DNA from: an uncultured Geobacter sp.
GTDB lineage: Bacteria; Desulfobacterota; Desulfuromonadia; Geobacterales; Geobacteraceae
DNA: 58,473 bases
Assembly: GCA_903915655.1 (NCBI GenBank)
Contig: CAIWTU010000160.1
Coordinates: forward strand, 1 to 58,473
Reading direction: 5' to 3'
Numbering within the stretch: position 1 is the first letter of the stretch; every line of letters starts with the position of its first letter. The notes beneath the pieces are model-generated. The model made no database searches. It was given only the letters and a program-made list of their open reading frames with translations, and was not told the DNA's origin. This document shows, one piece after another, positions 18,413 through 25,853 of this stretch. Position numbers and translations under genes: made by a program.

Positions 18413-18510
18413 AATTTTCCTCCTTGCAAGGTGAATGTCTATAAATAAAAGATAGGACTATTGAGGATCAGGCAATCGCAGCGTTGACAGTCCTCTAGAA
18501 CGTTACCCGG

Positions 18511-19611
18511 TTAATCGCACCGGTAATATAGCACTTCTCCCCTATACCCTGCCAGTAAAACCTGTATCTGCAGTCCGGGCGTAAGTTGCCTGGCGTAATG
18601 CTCAGCCTTGATGCATACCAGGGCTATCAAACCGGGCTCATTGCCCGATACCTCCAGGACCTCGCGTGCACTATTTGCGTGGAGTGCGTGAGGGGTGAGG
18701 TGCGAAGAGGAAGGAGCCTTTTCCAGCCAGCCGGCGAGGAGCTGAAAATCGAGTTTTGACGAGGCGACGTGGGTCTGTTCATGCCCGCAGGCAATTTTCA
18801 GCAGTTTTGCGAACTGGGCCGACAGGGTGATTCTCCGTACTCCTTTCCGAGCGCAGGCCCTGAGGGCATGGCCGACATGGTCGCCCATCATGATGTAAGC
18901 TTCCTCGGGGAATGACTTCCGAAAAAAGTTCTGGGCGGCTAGTTCACTGGTCCGGCCGGTGGAGAGGACCACTGTTTCGCAGCCGCATGCCAGTGCCACG
19001 TCAATAGCTGCTTCGATCGTATCTGTCCAGGCCTGAGCCGAGATTGGCTTTACTATACCGGTAGTGCCGAGAATCGACAGGCCACCTATAATTCCGAGAC
19101 GGGCGTTCAGGGTCTTTCTTGCCAGTTCCTCACCGTTAGGGATAGTGATAACTATGTGAGGAGTGAGGGGTGAGGGGTGAGGGGTGAAAACCCCACAAAC
19201 CTCCTCTCTTATCATTTTTCTCGGTACGGGGTTGATGGCCCATTCACCGACCTGTAGAGCCAGACCCGGCTTGGTTATCCGGCCGATACCGACGCCGCCT
19301 TGGATTATGATATTTACACCCTCGCCCCCGGTGGGAGAGGGTGGGCGCTGTTCCAGCGTCACCGTCGCATGTATCTCTGCGCCATTGGTCACGTCCGGGT
19401 CGTCTCCGGCATCCTTGATGACGTAACAGGCTGCACCGTTTCCCGAAAACTCCTGGCCTGCAAGGTGAAAGACGGCTGTTTCGCCGTAGGGGAGGGTTAT
19501 TGGCACTTCATCTACACGCCGCTGATCCCGCAGCATGAGGGATGCCCCCTTTGCCGCAGCGGCTGCACAGGCGCCAGTGGTGTAGCCGTATTTAAGGGTT
19601 TTCTTTTTCAT
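18511..19611 (-). CDS. cbiD: Cobalt-precorrin-5B C1-methyltransferase CbiD with repeat-derived insertions
   Basis: CbiD methylates C-1 of cobalt-precorrin-5B. Family blocks are clear: KYGYTTGACAAAAAKGA, VIKDAGDDPDVTNGAEI, NPVPRKMIREEV, LGIIGGLSILGTTGIVKP and VLSTGRTSE. I place the start at ATG 19611, 20 nt inside the end of cbiC; a start at 19641 would add ten unconserved residues. Three low-complexity stretches are encoded by repeats of intergenic type: residues ~89-100 (RPPSPTGGEGVN), ~142-152 (FTPHPSPLTPH) and ~302-310 (SSSHLTPHA). All keep the frame and appear to fall in loops, so the enzyme is probably functional but slightly longer than usual. Confidence 0.94.
   Translation of the reverse strand: MKKKTLKYGYTTGACAAAAAKGASLMLRDQRRVDEVPITLPYGETAVFHLAGQEFSGNGAACYVIKDAGDDPDVTNGAEIHATVTLEQRPPSPTGGEGVNIIIQGGVGIGRITKPGLALQVGEWAINPVPRKMIREEVCGVFTPHPSPLTPHIVITIPNGEELARKTLNARLGIIGGLSILGTTGIVKPISAQAWTDTIEAAIDVALACGCETVVLSTGRTSELAAQNFFRKSFPEEAYIMMGDHVGHALRACARKGVRRITLSAQFAKLLKIACGHEQTHVASSKLDFQLLAGWLEKAPSSSHLTPHALHANSAREVLEVSGNEPGLIALVCIKAEHYARQLTPGLQIQVLLAGYRGEVLYYRCD
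18682..18706. repeat. Degenerate GGGTGAG heptad repeat inside cbiD (copy 2)
   Basis: Units resembling GTGCGTG, AGGGGTG and AGGTGCG lie within cbiD, matching the heptad run at 19156-19187 in degenerate form. They encode the SSSHLTPHA stretch on the minus strand. Confidence 0.55.
19156..19187. repeat. GGGTGAG heptad tandem repeat inside cbiD (copy 1)
   Basis: About 4.5 tandem 7-bp units (GAGTGAG, GGGTGAG, GGGTGAG, GGGTGA) lie in the coding sequence. Because 7 is not a multiple of 3, the reading frame cycles through T-P-H-P-S-P-L on the coding strand and stays open. It sits between the MIREEV block and the ITIPNGEELA block of CbiD. Confidence 0.85.
19316..19345. repeat. CCCTCgcccc/GGGAGAGGG palindromic repeat inside cbiD (copy 3)
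   Basis: A partial palindrome (ACACCCTCGCCCCC then GGTGGGAGAGGGTG) of the type usually found between genes is read in frame as RPPSPTGGEGVN in CbiD. Confidence 0.6.
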
Positions 19612-20257
19612 ATCTGCCAGTGACCATGAGCAGCAGAGCATTCACCACTGCAGCGGCAACATTCGAGCCACCCTTTCGGCCCCGGTTTGTGATGAAGGGG
19701 ATGTTGAATTCAGATGCCTCCCGGATGAGTGCACCCTTGCTCTCTTCAGCGCCTACAAAACCTACCGGCAGTCCGATGATCAGGTTTGGCCGGAGGCCTT
19801 CCTCCCGTACCAGTCGGAGCAGTTCGAACAGGGCTGTCGGGGCGTTGCCGATGACAAAAATGCCGTTGGAGGGATCTGCCGCCGCCCGGCGCATCGCCAG
19901 GATCGAGCGCGTTAACCCCTCCTTTCCCGCAGTCAGAGCCAGATCTGGATCGGCCACATGGCAGGAGAAGTCACCGCCGAAGCGGGCCAGGAGTCGTTTG
20001 TTAATTCCCGCAAGCGCCATGGTCGTGTCGGTGACCAGGCCCCGTCCAGTTTGCAGTGCCGTTATCCCACTGGGGACGGCATCTGGCGAAAAGGTCATGG
20101 AACGGAGATAGTCGAAATCGGCGCTGGTGTGGATTGCCCGGCGTACCACCGGCCATTCCGATGGCGACCAGGAATGTGATCCAGCCTCCGCCTCAATGAT
20201 GCGGAATGACTCGGCTTCGATCTCTTCTGGCCGCAGATGAACAGACATCAGTTCCAT
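19592..20257 (-). CDS. cbiC: Cobalt-precorrin-8 methylmutase CbiC
   Basis: Moves the C-11 methyl to C-12 to make cobyrinic acid. The 221-residue protein has the catalytic histidine block RRAIHTSADFDY, then GRGLVTDTTMALAGINKR, FVIGNAPTALFELLRL and GLPVGFVGAEESKGAL, which define CbiC/CobH. Two in-frame starts exist at 20257 and 20248; the second has an AAAGGA-type site at better spacing, and both overlap the end of cbiX. The 3' end overlaps cbiD. Confidence 0.96.
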   Translation of the reverse strand: MELMSVHLRPEEIEAESFRIIEAEAGSHSWSPSEWPVVRRAIHTSADFDYLRSMTFSPDAVPSGITALQTGRGLVTDTTMALAGINKRLLARFGGDFSCHVADPDLALTAGKEGLTRSILAMRRAAADPSNGIFVIGNAPTALFELLRLVREEGLRPNLIIGLPVGFVGAEESKGALIREASEFNIPFITNRGRKGGSNVAAAVVNALLLMVTGRYEKENP

Positions 20258-20631
20258 CCTTTTTCGTCAAAAGCTTCTTCAACCCGGTCGATAACCAGCT
20301 TGGCGAGTCTTTTGTGGACACCCAGGTGTTTGCCCATGGCCATTTCGATATGGGGATGGCGTCGTCGTGCCTCTTCGAGCTCTTTGGGGAGGTCTTCCAG
20401 TACGTGGGCGCCGAGGTAGAGGAAATAGGGGGCCAGCAGGATACGCTCCGCCCCTTTGCGCACACAACTGTCGATCCCTTCCTGGATGTTCGGCGAGTGA
20501 TTTTCCCTGAAAGAGACTTCGACAATATCATATCCGCCAAACTGTTTCACCATTTCGGCTATCTCATTGACGGCGCTGTTTGCCTCGGTGATGCGGCTGC
20601 CATGGGCCATTAAGAGGATTGCTGTTTTCAT
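20248..20631 (-). CDS. cbiX: Short-form sirohydrochlorin cobaltochelatase CbiX
   Basis: A 127-residue single-domain chelatase (CbiX-S type, half the length of the two-domain CbiX), expected to act as a homodimer and insert Co2+ into sirohydrochlorin. The N-terminus ILLMAHGSRITEAN carries the first metal-binding histidine, and APYFLYLGAHVLEDLP with the following HPHIEMAMGKHLG supplies the second histidine region. It lies between the cobalt transporter genes and the ring-building genes, which fits the flow of cobalt. Confidence 0.93.
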   Translation of the reverse strand: MKTAILLMAHGSRITEANSAVNEIAEMVKQFGGYDIVEVSFRENHSPNIQEGIDSCVRKGAERILLAPYFLYLGAHVLEDLPKELEEARRRHPHIEMAMGKHLGVHKRLAKLVIDRVEEAFDEKGWN

Positions 20632-20661
20632 TTGGACTCCTTTGAAAATTGTAACCAGAAC

Positions 20662-21525
20662 TCAGACAAAACCTTGGCCAAGATGGTTTTTCTGTATAAT
20701 TTCCAGAATCACCCGCCGGCCTTCGCCTATGGTGAGGGGGATCCTGTCGAACGGTACCTTCTCCTCGTGCTTCAGCCGGTAGATCAACTCGGCGATATGG
20801 GGCAACCTCAGCTTTACGTTGGCCATATCCTCCGGGGCTGTGAATACTTCTTCCGGGACCCCTCCCCGGACTATCGTTCCTTTGCTAAGGATATGGAGCC
20901 GGTGCAGGAAGAGGGGGACCAGGTCGACGCTGTGAGTGGCCATGACAATGGTGACGCCGTTCTCACTGTTCAGCCGGGTCAGGAGCTGCATCATCCGGTA
21001 TTCGCCCATCGGGTCTAGTCCGGCGGTCGGTTCGTCCAGAAGCAGAATTTCATGTCCCATAGCGAGGAGCCCTGCGATGCAGATTCGCTTTTTCTGGCCG
21101 AAGCTGAGGTGGTGGATCGATTTTGACGAGTATTCCGCCATCTCGACGTTGCAGAGAGCGCTCTTTACCCTCTCCGCAACTTCAGGTTCCGTAAAACCCA
21201 TATTGCGCGGACCGAAAGCAACATCTTCAAAGACCGTATGGGCGAACAACTGGTCATCGGGATTCTGGAAGACCAGCCCGACCTTGCGGTAGATATCTTT
21301 CGGCGAGAGTTTCCGGATATCTTCACCGTCCAGGAGGACGCTCCCCGAATAGTCCTTGATGAGCCCGTCCATAACCTTGAGCAGGGTGGTCTTGCCCGAG
21401 CCGTTCGAGCCGAGAATGCCGGTGAATTCGCCCCGCTTTATCTTGATATCTATGCCGGACAGGGCCACCGTACCGTCAGGGTATTTGAAGCTCTCCAGGG
21501 AAACTGAAAGTCGTATCGAATGCAA
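20662..21525 (-). CDS. cbiO: Cobalt ECF transporter ATPase CbiO
   Basis: A 287-residue ABC ATPase that powers the CbiMNQO cobalt importer at the cytoplasmic face. Walker A is GSNGSGKTT (~residues 39-47), the Q-loop is FQNPDDQLFAHTV, the signature is LSFGQKKR and Walker B is EILLLDEPTAGLDP; MATHSVDLVP holds the switch histidine. The QNPDDQLF motif is characteristic of ECF-type ATPases. It follows cbiQ by 51 bp. Confidence 0.96.
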   Translation of the reverse strand: MHSIRLSVSLESFKYPDGTVALSGIDIKIKRGEFTGILGSNGSGKTTLLKVMDGLIKDYSGSVLLDGEDIRKLSPKDIYRKVGLVFQNPDDQLFAHTVFEDVAFGPRNMGFTEPEVAERVKSALCNVEMAEYSSKSIHHLSFGQKKRICIAGLLAMGHEILLLDEPTAGLDPMGEYRMMQLLTRLNSENGVTIVMATHSVDLVPLFLHRLHILSKGTIVRGGVPEEVFTAPEDMANVKLRLPHIAELIYRLKHEEKVPFDRIPLTIGEGRRVILEIIQKNHLGQGFV

Positions 21526-21576
21526 AAAAACCTCTGTTGGTTTCCATCCGGAAACCTGTTAATGGCAGTTATTATC

Positions 21577-22329
21577 TCAGATATTCCAAAGTATTGCCAT
21601 GCCAATAAGAAACGTGATGGATGCGGAGAGTTCAACAGATCTGAACGGCTTCTGTTTCAGCATCGGCATGGCGCCGTCATATCCCCTCTGTTCCATGGCG
21701 GTGGTTACGTTCCGGCTGTTGTCAAAGGCCTTGACTACCAAGGATCCGGTGAGGGTGCCAAGCGAACGGAGCCCTTGCCGATAATTCGTGTAACCGAGGC
21801 GGTTCTTCTGGGCGCTGTAAATCACCCGGGCGTCGTCAAAAAGCATAAACAGATAGCGCCAGGCAAAGAGGGCTATTTCGATGAATTCCCTCGGGACGCG
21901 CAGCCAGGCAAAGGCCGCCATAAGCTCCGTGAACGGGGTTGAAAAGCTGAGCGCGGTAATGACCGCCACTGCACCGGTGATCCGGCTTGCTATCAGGAGC
22001 CCTTCTGCAAGACCTTCTCTCTGGCCCGCTATTTCAACTCCCAGGATGTTAAAGGAAAAAAGAGGTGTATGTCCCGTGCAAAAGAGCTTGAGCAGGAGAA
22101 CCATCAAGATAATGAATCCCGGCTCGGCGAAACGTAAGGCGATAGCTTTCGAACGGATTCCAATGAAAAGAGATAGAATAACTCCAAGCACGGCTACCAC
22201 CAGCGGGAAAATTAACCCCTTGCCGCTTATAACCATGACCAGCATCGCCAGGGCAGTGAGGAGTTTGACGCGCGGATCGATTTTGCATATGGGGTGATTA
22301 CTCCCTTTTTGCTGATTAAAATGACGCAT
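21577..22329 (-). CDS. cbiQ: Cobalt ECF transporter T-component CbiQ
   Basis: A 250-residue transmembrane coupling protein. It opens with ICKIDPRVKLLTALAMLV, typical of CbiQ, has about five or six hydrophobic segments, and carries the cytoplasmic coupling-helix region with an A-R-G-like motif (VTTAMEQRGYDG; QKNRLGYTNYRQGLRSLG). It transmits ATP hydrolysis by CbiO to the CbiM substrate-binding component. Confidence 0.95.
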   Translation of the reverse strand: MRHFNQQKGSNHPICKIDPRVKLLTALAMLVMVISGKGLIFPLVVAVLGVILSLFIGIRSKAIALRFAEPGFIILMVLLLKLFCTGHTPLFSFNILGVEIAGQREGLAEGLLIASRITGAVAVITALSFSTPFTELMAAFAWLRVPREFIEIALFAWRYLFMLFDDARVIYSAQKNRLGYTNYRQGLRSLGTLTGSLVVKAFDNSRNVTTAMEQRGYDGAMPMLKQKPFRSVELSASITFLIGMAILWNI

Positions 22330-22400
22330 GATTGTTCACTTTTGAATCTCCACTCTTTCGAGGTTGTTCGACAAGCTGATAAAGCCCGCCAGCGCGCAAT

Positions 22401-23150
22401 CTATCTTTGCGAAAACCTGATCTGCCGATAGAGGATATATCCTCCCCATATAAACGAGAGAACCATCAGTGTTATCCCTATCCCAAAGGATATTCGAGCA
22501 ATAAGGTGGTCATGCTGGAGCCATCCAAGCCTGGTGAGAAGAACCTCCCAGTCGTGGTAGTCTTCCACCTCGCTCCCGGTAACCCCGCCTATGAGCATGA
22601 GCTGTCCCGCCCGGGCATCGTCCATGTAGGGAGCGATGTCCATGAAGCTTTCACCTGACCACCAGAGTCCCACCACCGCGCCGAACGGATTTCCCTTCAC
22701 GACGAATGCAGAGAGGACTATAAACGGTACCAGCCATTGCCCGAGAGTCCCGCCCAGGACTTGCATGAAACGACCGAACGGTGAGAAGAAAAGATGCCCG
22801 GCTTCATGAAAAGGGAGGTTGATGAGGTGCATAAAGGAGTTGCCCACGTAGTTGGATTGTATCGAACTTGCCATTATGCGAGATCCCCAGATGAGGAGCA
22901 CCAGGTAGACGATTACCCTGCCTGCAACAAAAAGCCTGCTCTCTTCGGGATCGACCGCCAGAAGACGCTCCTTGAGCCAGGTGACTGTTCCGGCTATGTT
23001 GTGCCGAGACGTTACCGGTCCCTTTCCTGGAGTCCAAGGGGTGTTCGTCAGGTCACTCCCGGACCTGTGGACCTTGGAAAAGATCACACCACATTTCAGG
23101 CAGTCGCTCTTTCCGTCAGGCTGTTGAAAATTGCATATCGGACAGATCAT
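22401..23150 (-). CDS. Zinc-ribbon membrane protein with M50-like HExxH motif
   Basis: A 249-residue protein of unknown function inserted between the cbiN-like gene and cbiQ. Residues 1-25 form a rubredoxin-like zinc ribbon (CPIC and CLKCG). Four or more membrane segments follow, the first at ~75-92. The LPFHEAGHLFFSPFG stretch contains HEAGH, a HExxH zinc site of the kind found in M50/M50B membrane metalloproteases; a later GLWWSGESFMDIAPY block could supply a further ligand. A metal-handling or site-2-protease-like role is an inference from motif and context. The gene is co-directional with the cobalt transporter. Confidence 0.75.
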   Translation of the reverse strand: MICPICNFQQPDGKSDCLKCGVIFSKVHRSGSDLTNTPWTPGKGPVTSRHNIAGTVTWLKERLLAVDPEESRLFVAGRVIVYLVLLIWGSRIMASSIQSNYVGNSFMHLINLPFHEAGHLFFSPFGRFMQVLGGTLGQWLVPFIVLSAFVVKGNPFGAVVGLWWSGESFMDIAPYMDDARAGQLMLIGGVTGSEVEDYHDWEVLLTRLGWLQHDHLIARISFGIGITLMVLSFIWGGYILYRQIRFSQR

Positions 23151-23166
23151 CGAAATCCCCCTTGCA

Positions 23167-23185
23167 CCCCCTTTCAGAAAGGGGG
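23167..23185. repeat. CCCCCTTT/AAAGGGGG palindrome in the cobalt transport operon
   Basis: A perfect 8-bp stem with a 3-nt loop lies between the cbiN-like stop and the start of the zinc-ribbon membrane gene. It belongs to the AATCCCCC...GGGGGATT type of dispersed repeat also seen at 34979-35008. It could act as an mRNA processing or attenuation hairpin. Confidence 0.55.
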
Positions 23186-23194
23186 AAAATATCT

Positions 23195-23509
23195 CTATCC
23201 CCTTTCCCCTTTTCCTTCCATAAGGATCCGCCAGTAATACCCGGCGGCAAAACCTCCAATAGTCCCGGCCAGAAGGAAGACGAAGAGGAGCAGATCCCCT
23301 TTGTCGGTGTTTATGAGAGGGGCAACGGCATGTCTGCCATGTTCGCCGGCGATCTTTTCGACAACGGATTCATCAACTCCGGACCAGCTGTTGGCGGCAT
23401 ATGTCCATTGACTGAAGGGTGACGGCAAAAGTGTAAGGGTAAGAGCCAGCAAAAAAAATAAACCCTTGATGATTTTGCAGATTTTACCTCTCCATGGTTT
23501 ATTATCCAT
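23195..23509 (-). CDS. CbiN-like small membrane subunit of the cobalt transporter
   Basis: A 104-residue protein with a predicted signal/TM segment at ~15-35 (IKGLFFLLALTLTLLPSPFS) and a second TM at ~72-92 (LLLFVFLLAGTIGGFAAGYYW), with a short outward-facing loop between them. This two-helix layout, placed directly after cbiM, is that of CbiN and the PDGLE-type NikN/CbiL accessory subunits. The usual PDGLE sequence is not present; SGVDESVVEKIA occupies that position. Expected role: help load Co2+ into CbiM. Confidence 0.75.
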   Translation of the reverse strand: MDNKPWRGKICKIIKGLFFLLALTLTLLPSPFSQWTYAANSWSGVDESVVEKIAGEHGRHAVAPLINTDKGDLLLFVFLLAGTIGGFAAGYYWRILMEGKGERG

Positions 23510-24242
23510 TGGTTTTTGGCCCCTCTTTTATCACCCGCATCTTCACCAGTAGATCCGGCCTTTTCCTGTAAAGCAAGACCACCATCCCTGCGGTGATGGC
23601 CCCTTCCAGGATACCGAGCGGGAGCTGGGTCGGTATGAAGGCGATGATAATTTTGCAGAACAGAGGGAAAAAAGGGGACTCTCCCCTGATACCGGAAGAG
23701 AGTTCCGCCGATGTTGTCAGGTAGGTAGCCCAGTCAGCGAGGAGTCCTGCCGCAAAAGCCGAAACGGCCAGGCTTGCCCCGATAGTACGTAAAGCCTTGA
23801 AAACCAGATATCCGGCAAAAGAGCCGGCAATTCCCATAGAGACTATGTCTGCCCCCCAGGTGGAGAGACCGCCGTGGGCGAGAAAGATAGCCTGGATAAG
23901 TAGCGCTACTGAGGCAATGAGGGTACTTATGAACGGACCTACCAGAATTGCCGTCATGCCGGTTCCGCACGGGTGTGAACAGCTGCCCGCAGTCGGTACT
24001 GGAATCGGCATGCAGGAGATGACAAAGACCACCGCAGCCAGGAGTCCGACCAAAGGCTTCCAGGAAAGGTCATCCTTCGCCAGAACCCTGAGGTTGTGCA
24101 GCCCGATGGCTACAAATGGTATGGCAACCGCAAACCACAATGCGGCCCACGGGAGCGGCAGAATCCCTTCCGAGATGTGCATGGCATGGGCGGGGGTGGC
24201 GAGAAGCAATAATCCTATGCAAAGGAGAAACTTTAACATCAA
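23502..24242 (-). CDS. cbiM: Cobalt-binding membrane component CbiM
   Basis: CbiM is the S-component that binds Co2+ and crosses the inner membrane. I place the start at ATG 24242, preceded by AGAGG; an upstream start at 24371 would read through a repeat. Residues 1-19 look like a cleavable signal peptide (LLCIGLLLLATPAHA) and cleavage would expose Met-His (MHISEGILP), the N-terminal metal-binding sequence of this family. The conserved block VPTAGSCSHPCGTGMTAIL and the following helices are typical. The C-terminus overlaps the cbiN-like gene by 8 nt. Confidence 0.94.
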   Translation of the reverse strand: MMLKFLLCIGLLLLATPAHAMHISEGILPLPWAALWFAVAIPFVAIGLHNLRVLAKDDLSWKPLVGLLAAVVFVISCMPIPVPTAGSCSHPCGTGMTAILVGPFISTLIASVALLIQAIFLAHGGLSTWGADIVSMGIAGSFAGYLVFKALRTIGASLAVSAFAAGLLADWATYLTTSAELSSGIRGESPFFPLFCKIIIAFIPTQLPLGILEGAITAGMVVLLYRKRPDLLVKMRVIKEGPKTNG

Positions 24243-24253
24243 AACCTCTAGTA

Positions 24254-24307
24254 CAGGGATGGACAGGATATAGAGGATAGAATCAAAATATATCCTGTAT
24301 ATCCCTG
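24254..24307. repeat. Inverted repeat of the ATCCTGT family upstream of cbiM
   Basis: Arms 24254-24272 and 24289-24307 are nearly exact reverse complements (19 nt, about two mismatches). The structure lies just 5' of the cbiM ribosome binding site on the minus-strand mRNA, so it could affect cbiM translation or stability. Confidence 0.6.
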
Positions 24308-24437
24308 AGGCTCTTGCAAAATGATTGTCATCCCCGAATGCCTCCATCGGGGATCCAGCCTTTTCAGTCAATTAAAATCTGGATTCCGGCTAGAAGCCTG
24401 CCGGAATGACAATTATTCCGACTTTTGCAAGAGGCTC
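24307..24437. mobile_element. MITE-like element with 15-bp terminal inverted repeats
   Basis: The ends GAGGCTCTTGCAAAA (24307-24321) and TTTTGCAAGAGGCTC (24423-24437) are inverted repeats with 14 of 15 matches. Identical CCCT flanks (24303-24306 and 24438-24441) look like a target duplication. Joining the flanks gives ATCCCTGTTAAATTG, close to the repeat found between cbiG and cbiHP, so the empty site is recognisable. The interior holds inverted ATTGTCAT/ATGACAAT and GGATCCAG/CTGGATTCC blocks and no gene. It splits the operon between the bzaF-like gene and cbiM without breaking a gene. Confidence 0.8.
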
Positions 24438-24464
24438 CCCTGTTAAATTGTTTTTTGTTTTAAT

Positions 24465-25796
24465 CTAAATCTTGTCCCCTCTCAGCTCCCCCGCAAACAG
24501 CTTCCCGGCGCTTCGCGAGGCGCAGAAATCGCCGCACATGGTGCAGGTCTGTTCGTCCTCCGGCATCCGGCTTCCGCGGATTGCCCTGGCATCCTCGGGA
24601 AAGAGCGCCAGGCTGAACTGTTTTTCCCAGTTGAGGTCGCGGCGTGCCTTGCTCATCTCCTTGTCCTGCTGTCGCCCCTTCTCCGGGTACTTGTTCATAT
24701 CGCCGATGTAGGCGGCGATCCTGGCAGCCTTCACTCCCTGGCGAACGTCCTCTTCTGTGGGGAGAGCCAGATGCTCTGCCGGAGTGATGTAGCAGATCAG
24801 GTCGGCGCCATAGCGGGATGACTGGGCTGCGCCGATGGCTGCGGTTATATGGTCGAAACCGGGGGCCACGTCAGTCGGTATCGGTCCGAGCATGTAATAG
24901 GGGGCCCCGCCGCTCATCCTCTTCTGCAGCTGTATATTCCCCTCGATCTCGTCCAGTGGCACATGTCCCGGCCCCTCCACAAGCATCTGGCACCCCATAT
25001 CACGGCCGATCTCAGCCAGTTCGCAGTTGATGAGGAGCTCCTGGACCTGGGCCCGGTCGGAAGAGTCATGGATCGCCCCGGCCCGCAGTCCGTTCCCAAG
25101 AGAGAGGACAGTATCATATTTCTTGAGGATTCCAACTACCCGATCGAACTTCTCATAGAGGGGGTTCTCCCGGTTGTTGGCAAGCATCCAGGCTGCCATG
25201 CCGACGCCGCCCTTGCTGACCAGACCACCGTAGCGGTATCCCTGGCGCTTCAGCCTCTCGATAGTGTAGCGGTTGATGCCGCAGTGGACTGCCATGAAGG
25301 CCAAGCCATCGGCGCACTGCTGCTCGATCAGGTCGAACAGCATTTCTTCATCCAGGCGGTTCGGGTCACCATACTTCTTCCCCGCTTCGCAGAAAGCCTG
25401 GTAGAGGGGGACATTTCCCACCGGCAGGTCTACCGCGGCGATTATCTCCCGGCGTATCCGGTCCAGGTCGCCGCCGACGGAAAGCTCCATCAGGGTGTCC
25501 GCACCCGACTCCTCGGCTGCCTGCGCTTTTCTCACCTCTTCAGCGTAGTCCACTATGTCTGAGGAGGTGCCGATGGACGCATTCACCTTGGTCCTGAGAC
25601 CCTTGCCGATCCCCACTGCTTTTGGTTTTCGGTTATGGTTCCAGGGGATGACTATCTTTCCTTCCGCCACCATCTGGAGTATAAAGTCCGGCGAAAGGTT
25701 TTCATCCTGGGCTATGGTGGCCATCTGGGTAGTTAGAACGCCATGCCGGGCCAGTTCAATCTGGGTCTTCAAATCAAAACTCCTTGAAATTTTCAC
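24465..25796 (-). CDS. bzaF: BzaF-like radical SAM ThiC paralogue (5-hydroxybenzimidazole synthase)
   Basis: A 443-residue member of the ThiC superfamily. Blocks NASIGTSSDIVDYAEEVRKA, GADTLMELSVGGDLDRIR, VEGPGHVPLDEIEGN and YMLGPIPTDVAPGFDH are shared with ThiC. The C-terminal cluster motif is CTMCGDFC (C418, C421, C425; CX2CX3C), whereas ThiC as I recall it has CX2CX4C. The gene lies inside a cobamide operon, between cbiA and cbiM, with a 57-bp gap and no TPP riboswitch. Known BzaF converts aminoimidazole ribotide to 5-hydroxybenzimidazole, the anaerobic lower-ligand base, and occurs in Geobacter and Desulfuromonas relatives. BzaF is therefore preferred over thiamin-synthetic ThiC. Confidence 0.85.
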   Translation of the reverse strand: MKISRSFDLKTQIELARHGVLTTQMATIAQDENLSPDFILQMVAEGKIVIPWNHNRKPKAVGIGKGLRTKVNASIGTSSDIVDYAEEVRKAQAAEESGADTLMELSVGGDLDRIRREIIAAVDLPVGNVPLYQAFCEAGKKYGDPNRLDEEMLFDLIEQQCADGLAFMAVHCGINRYTIERLKRQGYRYGGLVSKGGVGMAAWMLANNRENPLYEKFDRVVGILKKYDTVLSLGNGLRAGAIHDSSDRAQVQELLINCELAEIGRDMGCQMLVEGPGHVPLDEIEGNIQLQKRMSGGAPYYMLGPIPTDVAPGFDHITAAIGAAQSSRYGADLICYITPAEHLALPTEEDVRQGVKAARIAAYIGDMNKYPEKGRQQDKEMSKARRDLNWEKQFSLALFPEDARAIRGSRMPEDEQTCTMCGDFCASRSAGKLFAGELRGDKI

Positions 25797-25853
25797 CAGA
25801 GAGTCACGGATAAAAAGAAATGGTTTCCCCTCTCTCCTTGTCTCTCTGGTAAC

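Noticed and set aside
19156-19187. CRISPR-like array in cbiD
   Set aside because: Units are 7 bp and contiguous, without spacers. No CRISPR array was seen anywhere in the window.
24243-24371. N-terminal extension of CbiM to 24371
   Set aside because: It would be translated from the MITE and an inverted repeat; the signal peptide begins at 24242 after a ribosome site.
24465-25796. Annotation as thiamin ThiC
   Set aside because: Operon context, lack of a TPP riboswitch and the altered cysteine spacing favour BzaF, although phylogeny was not possible.
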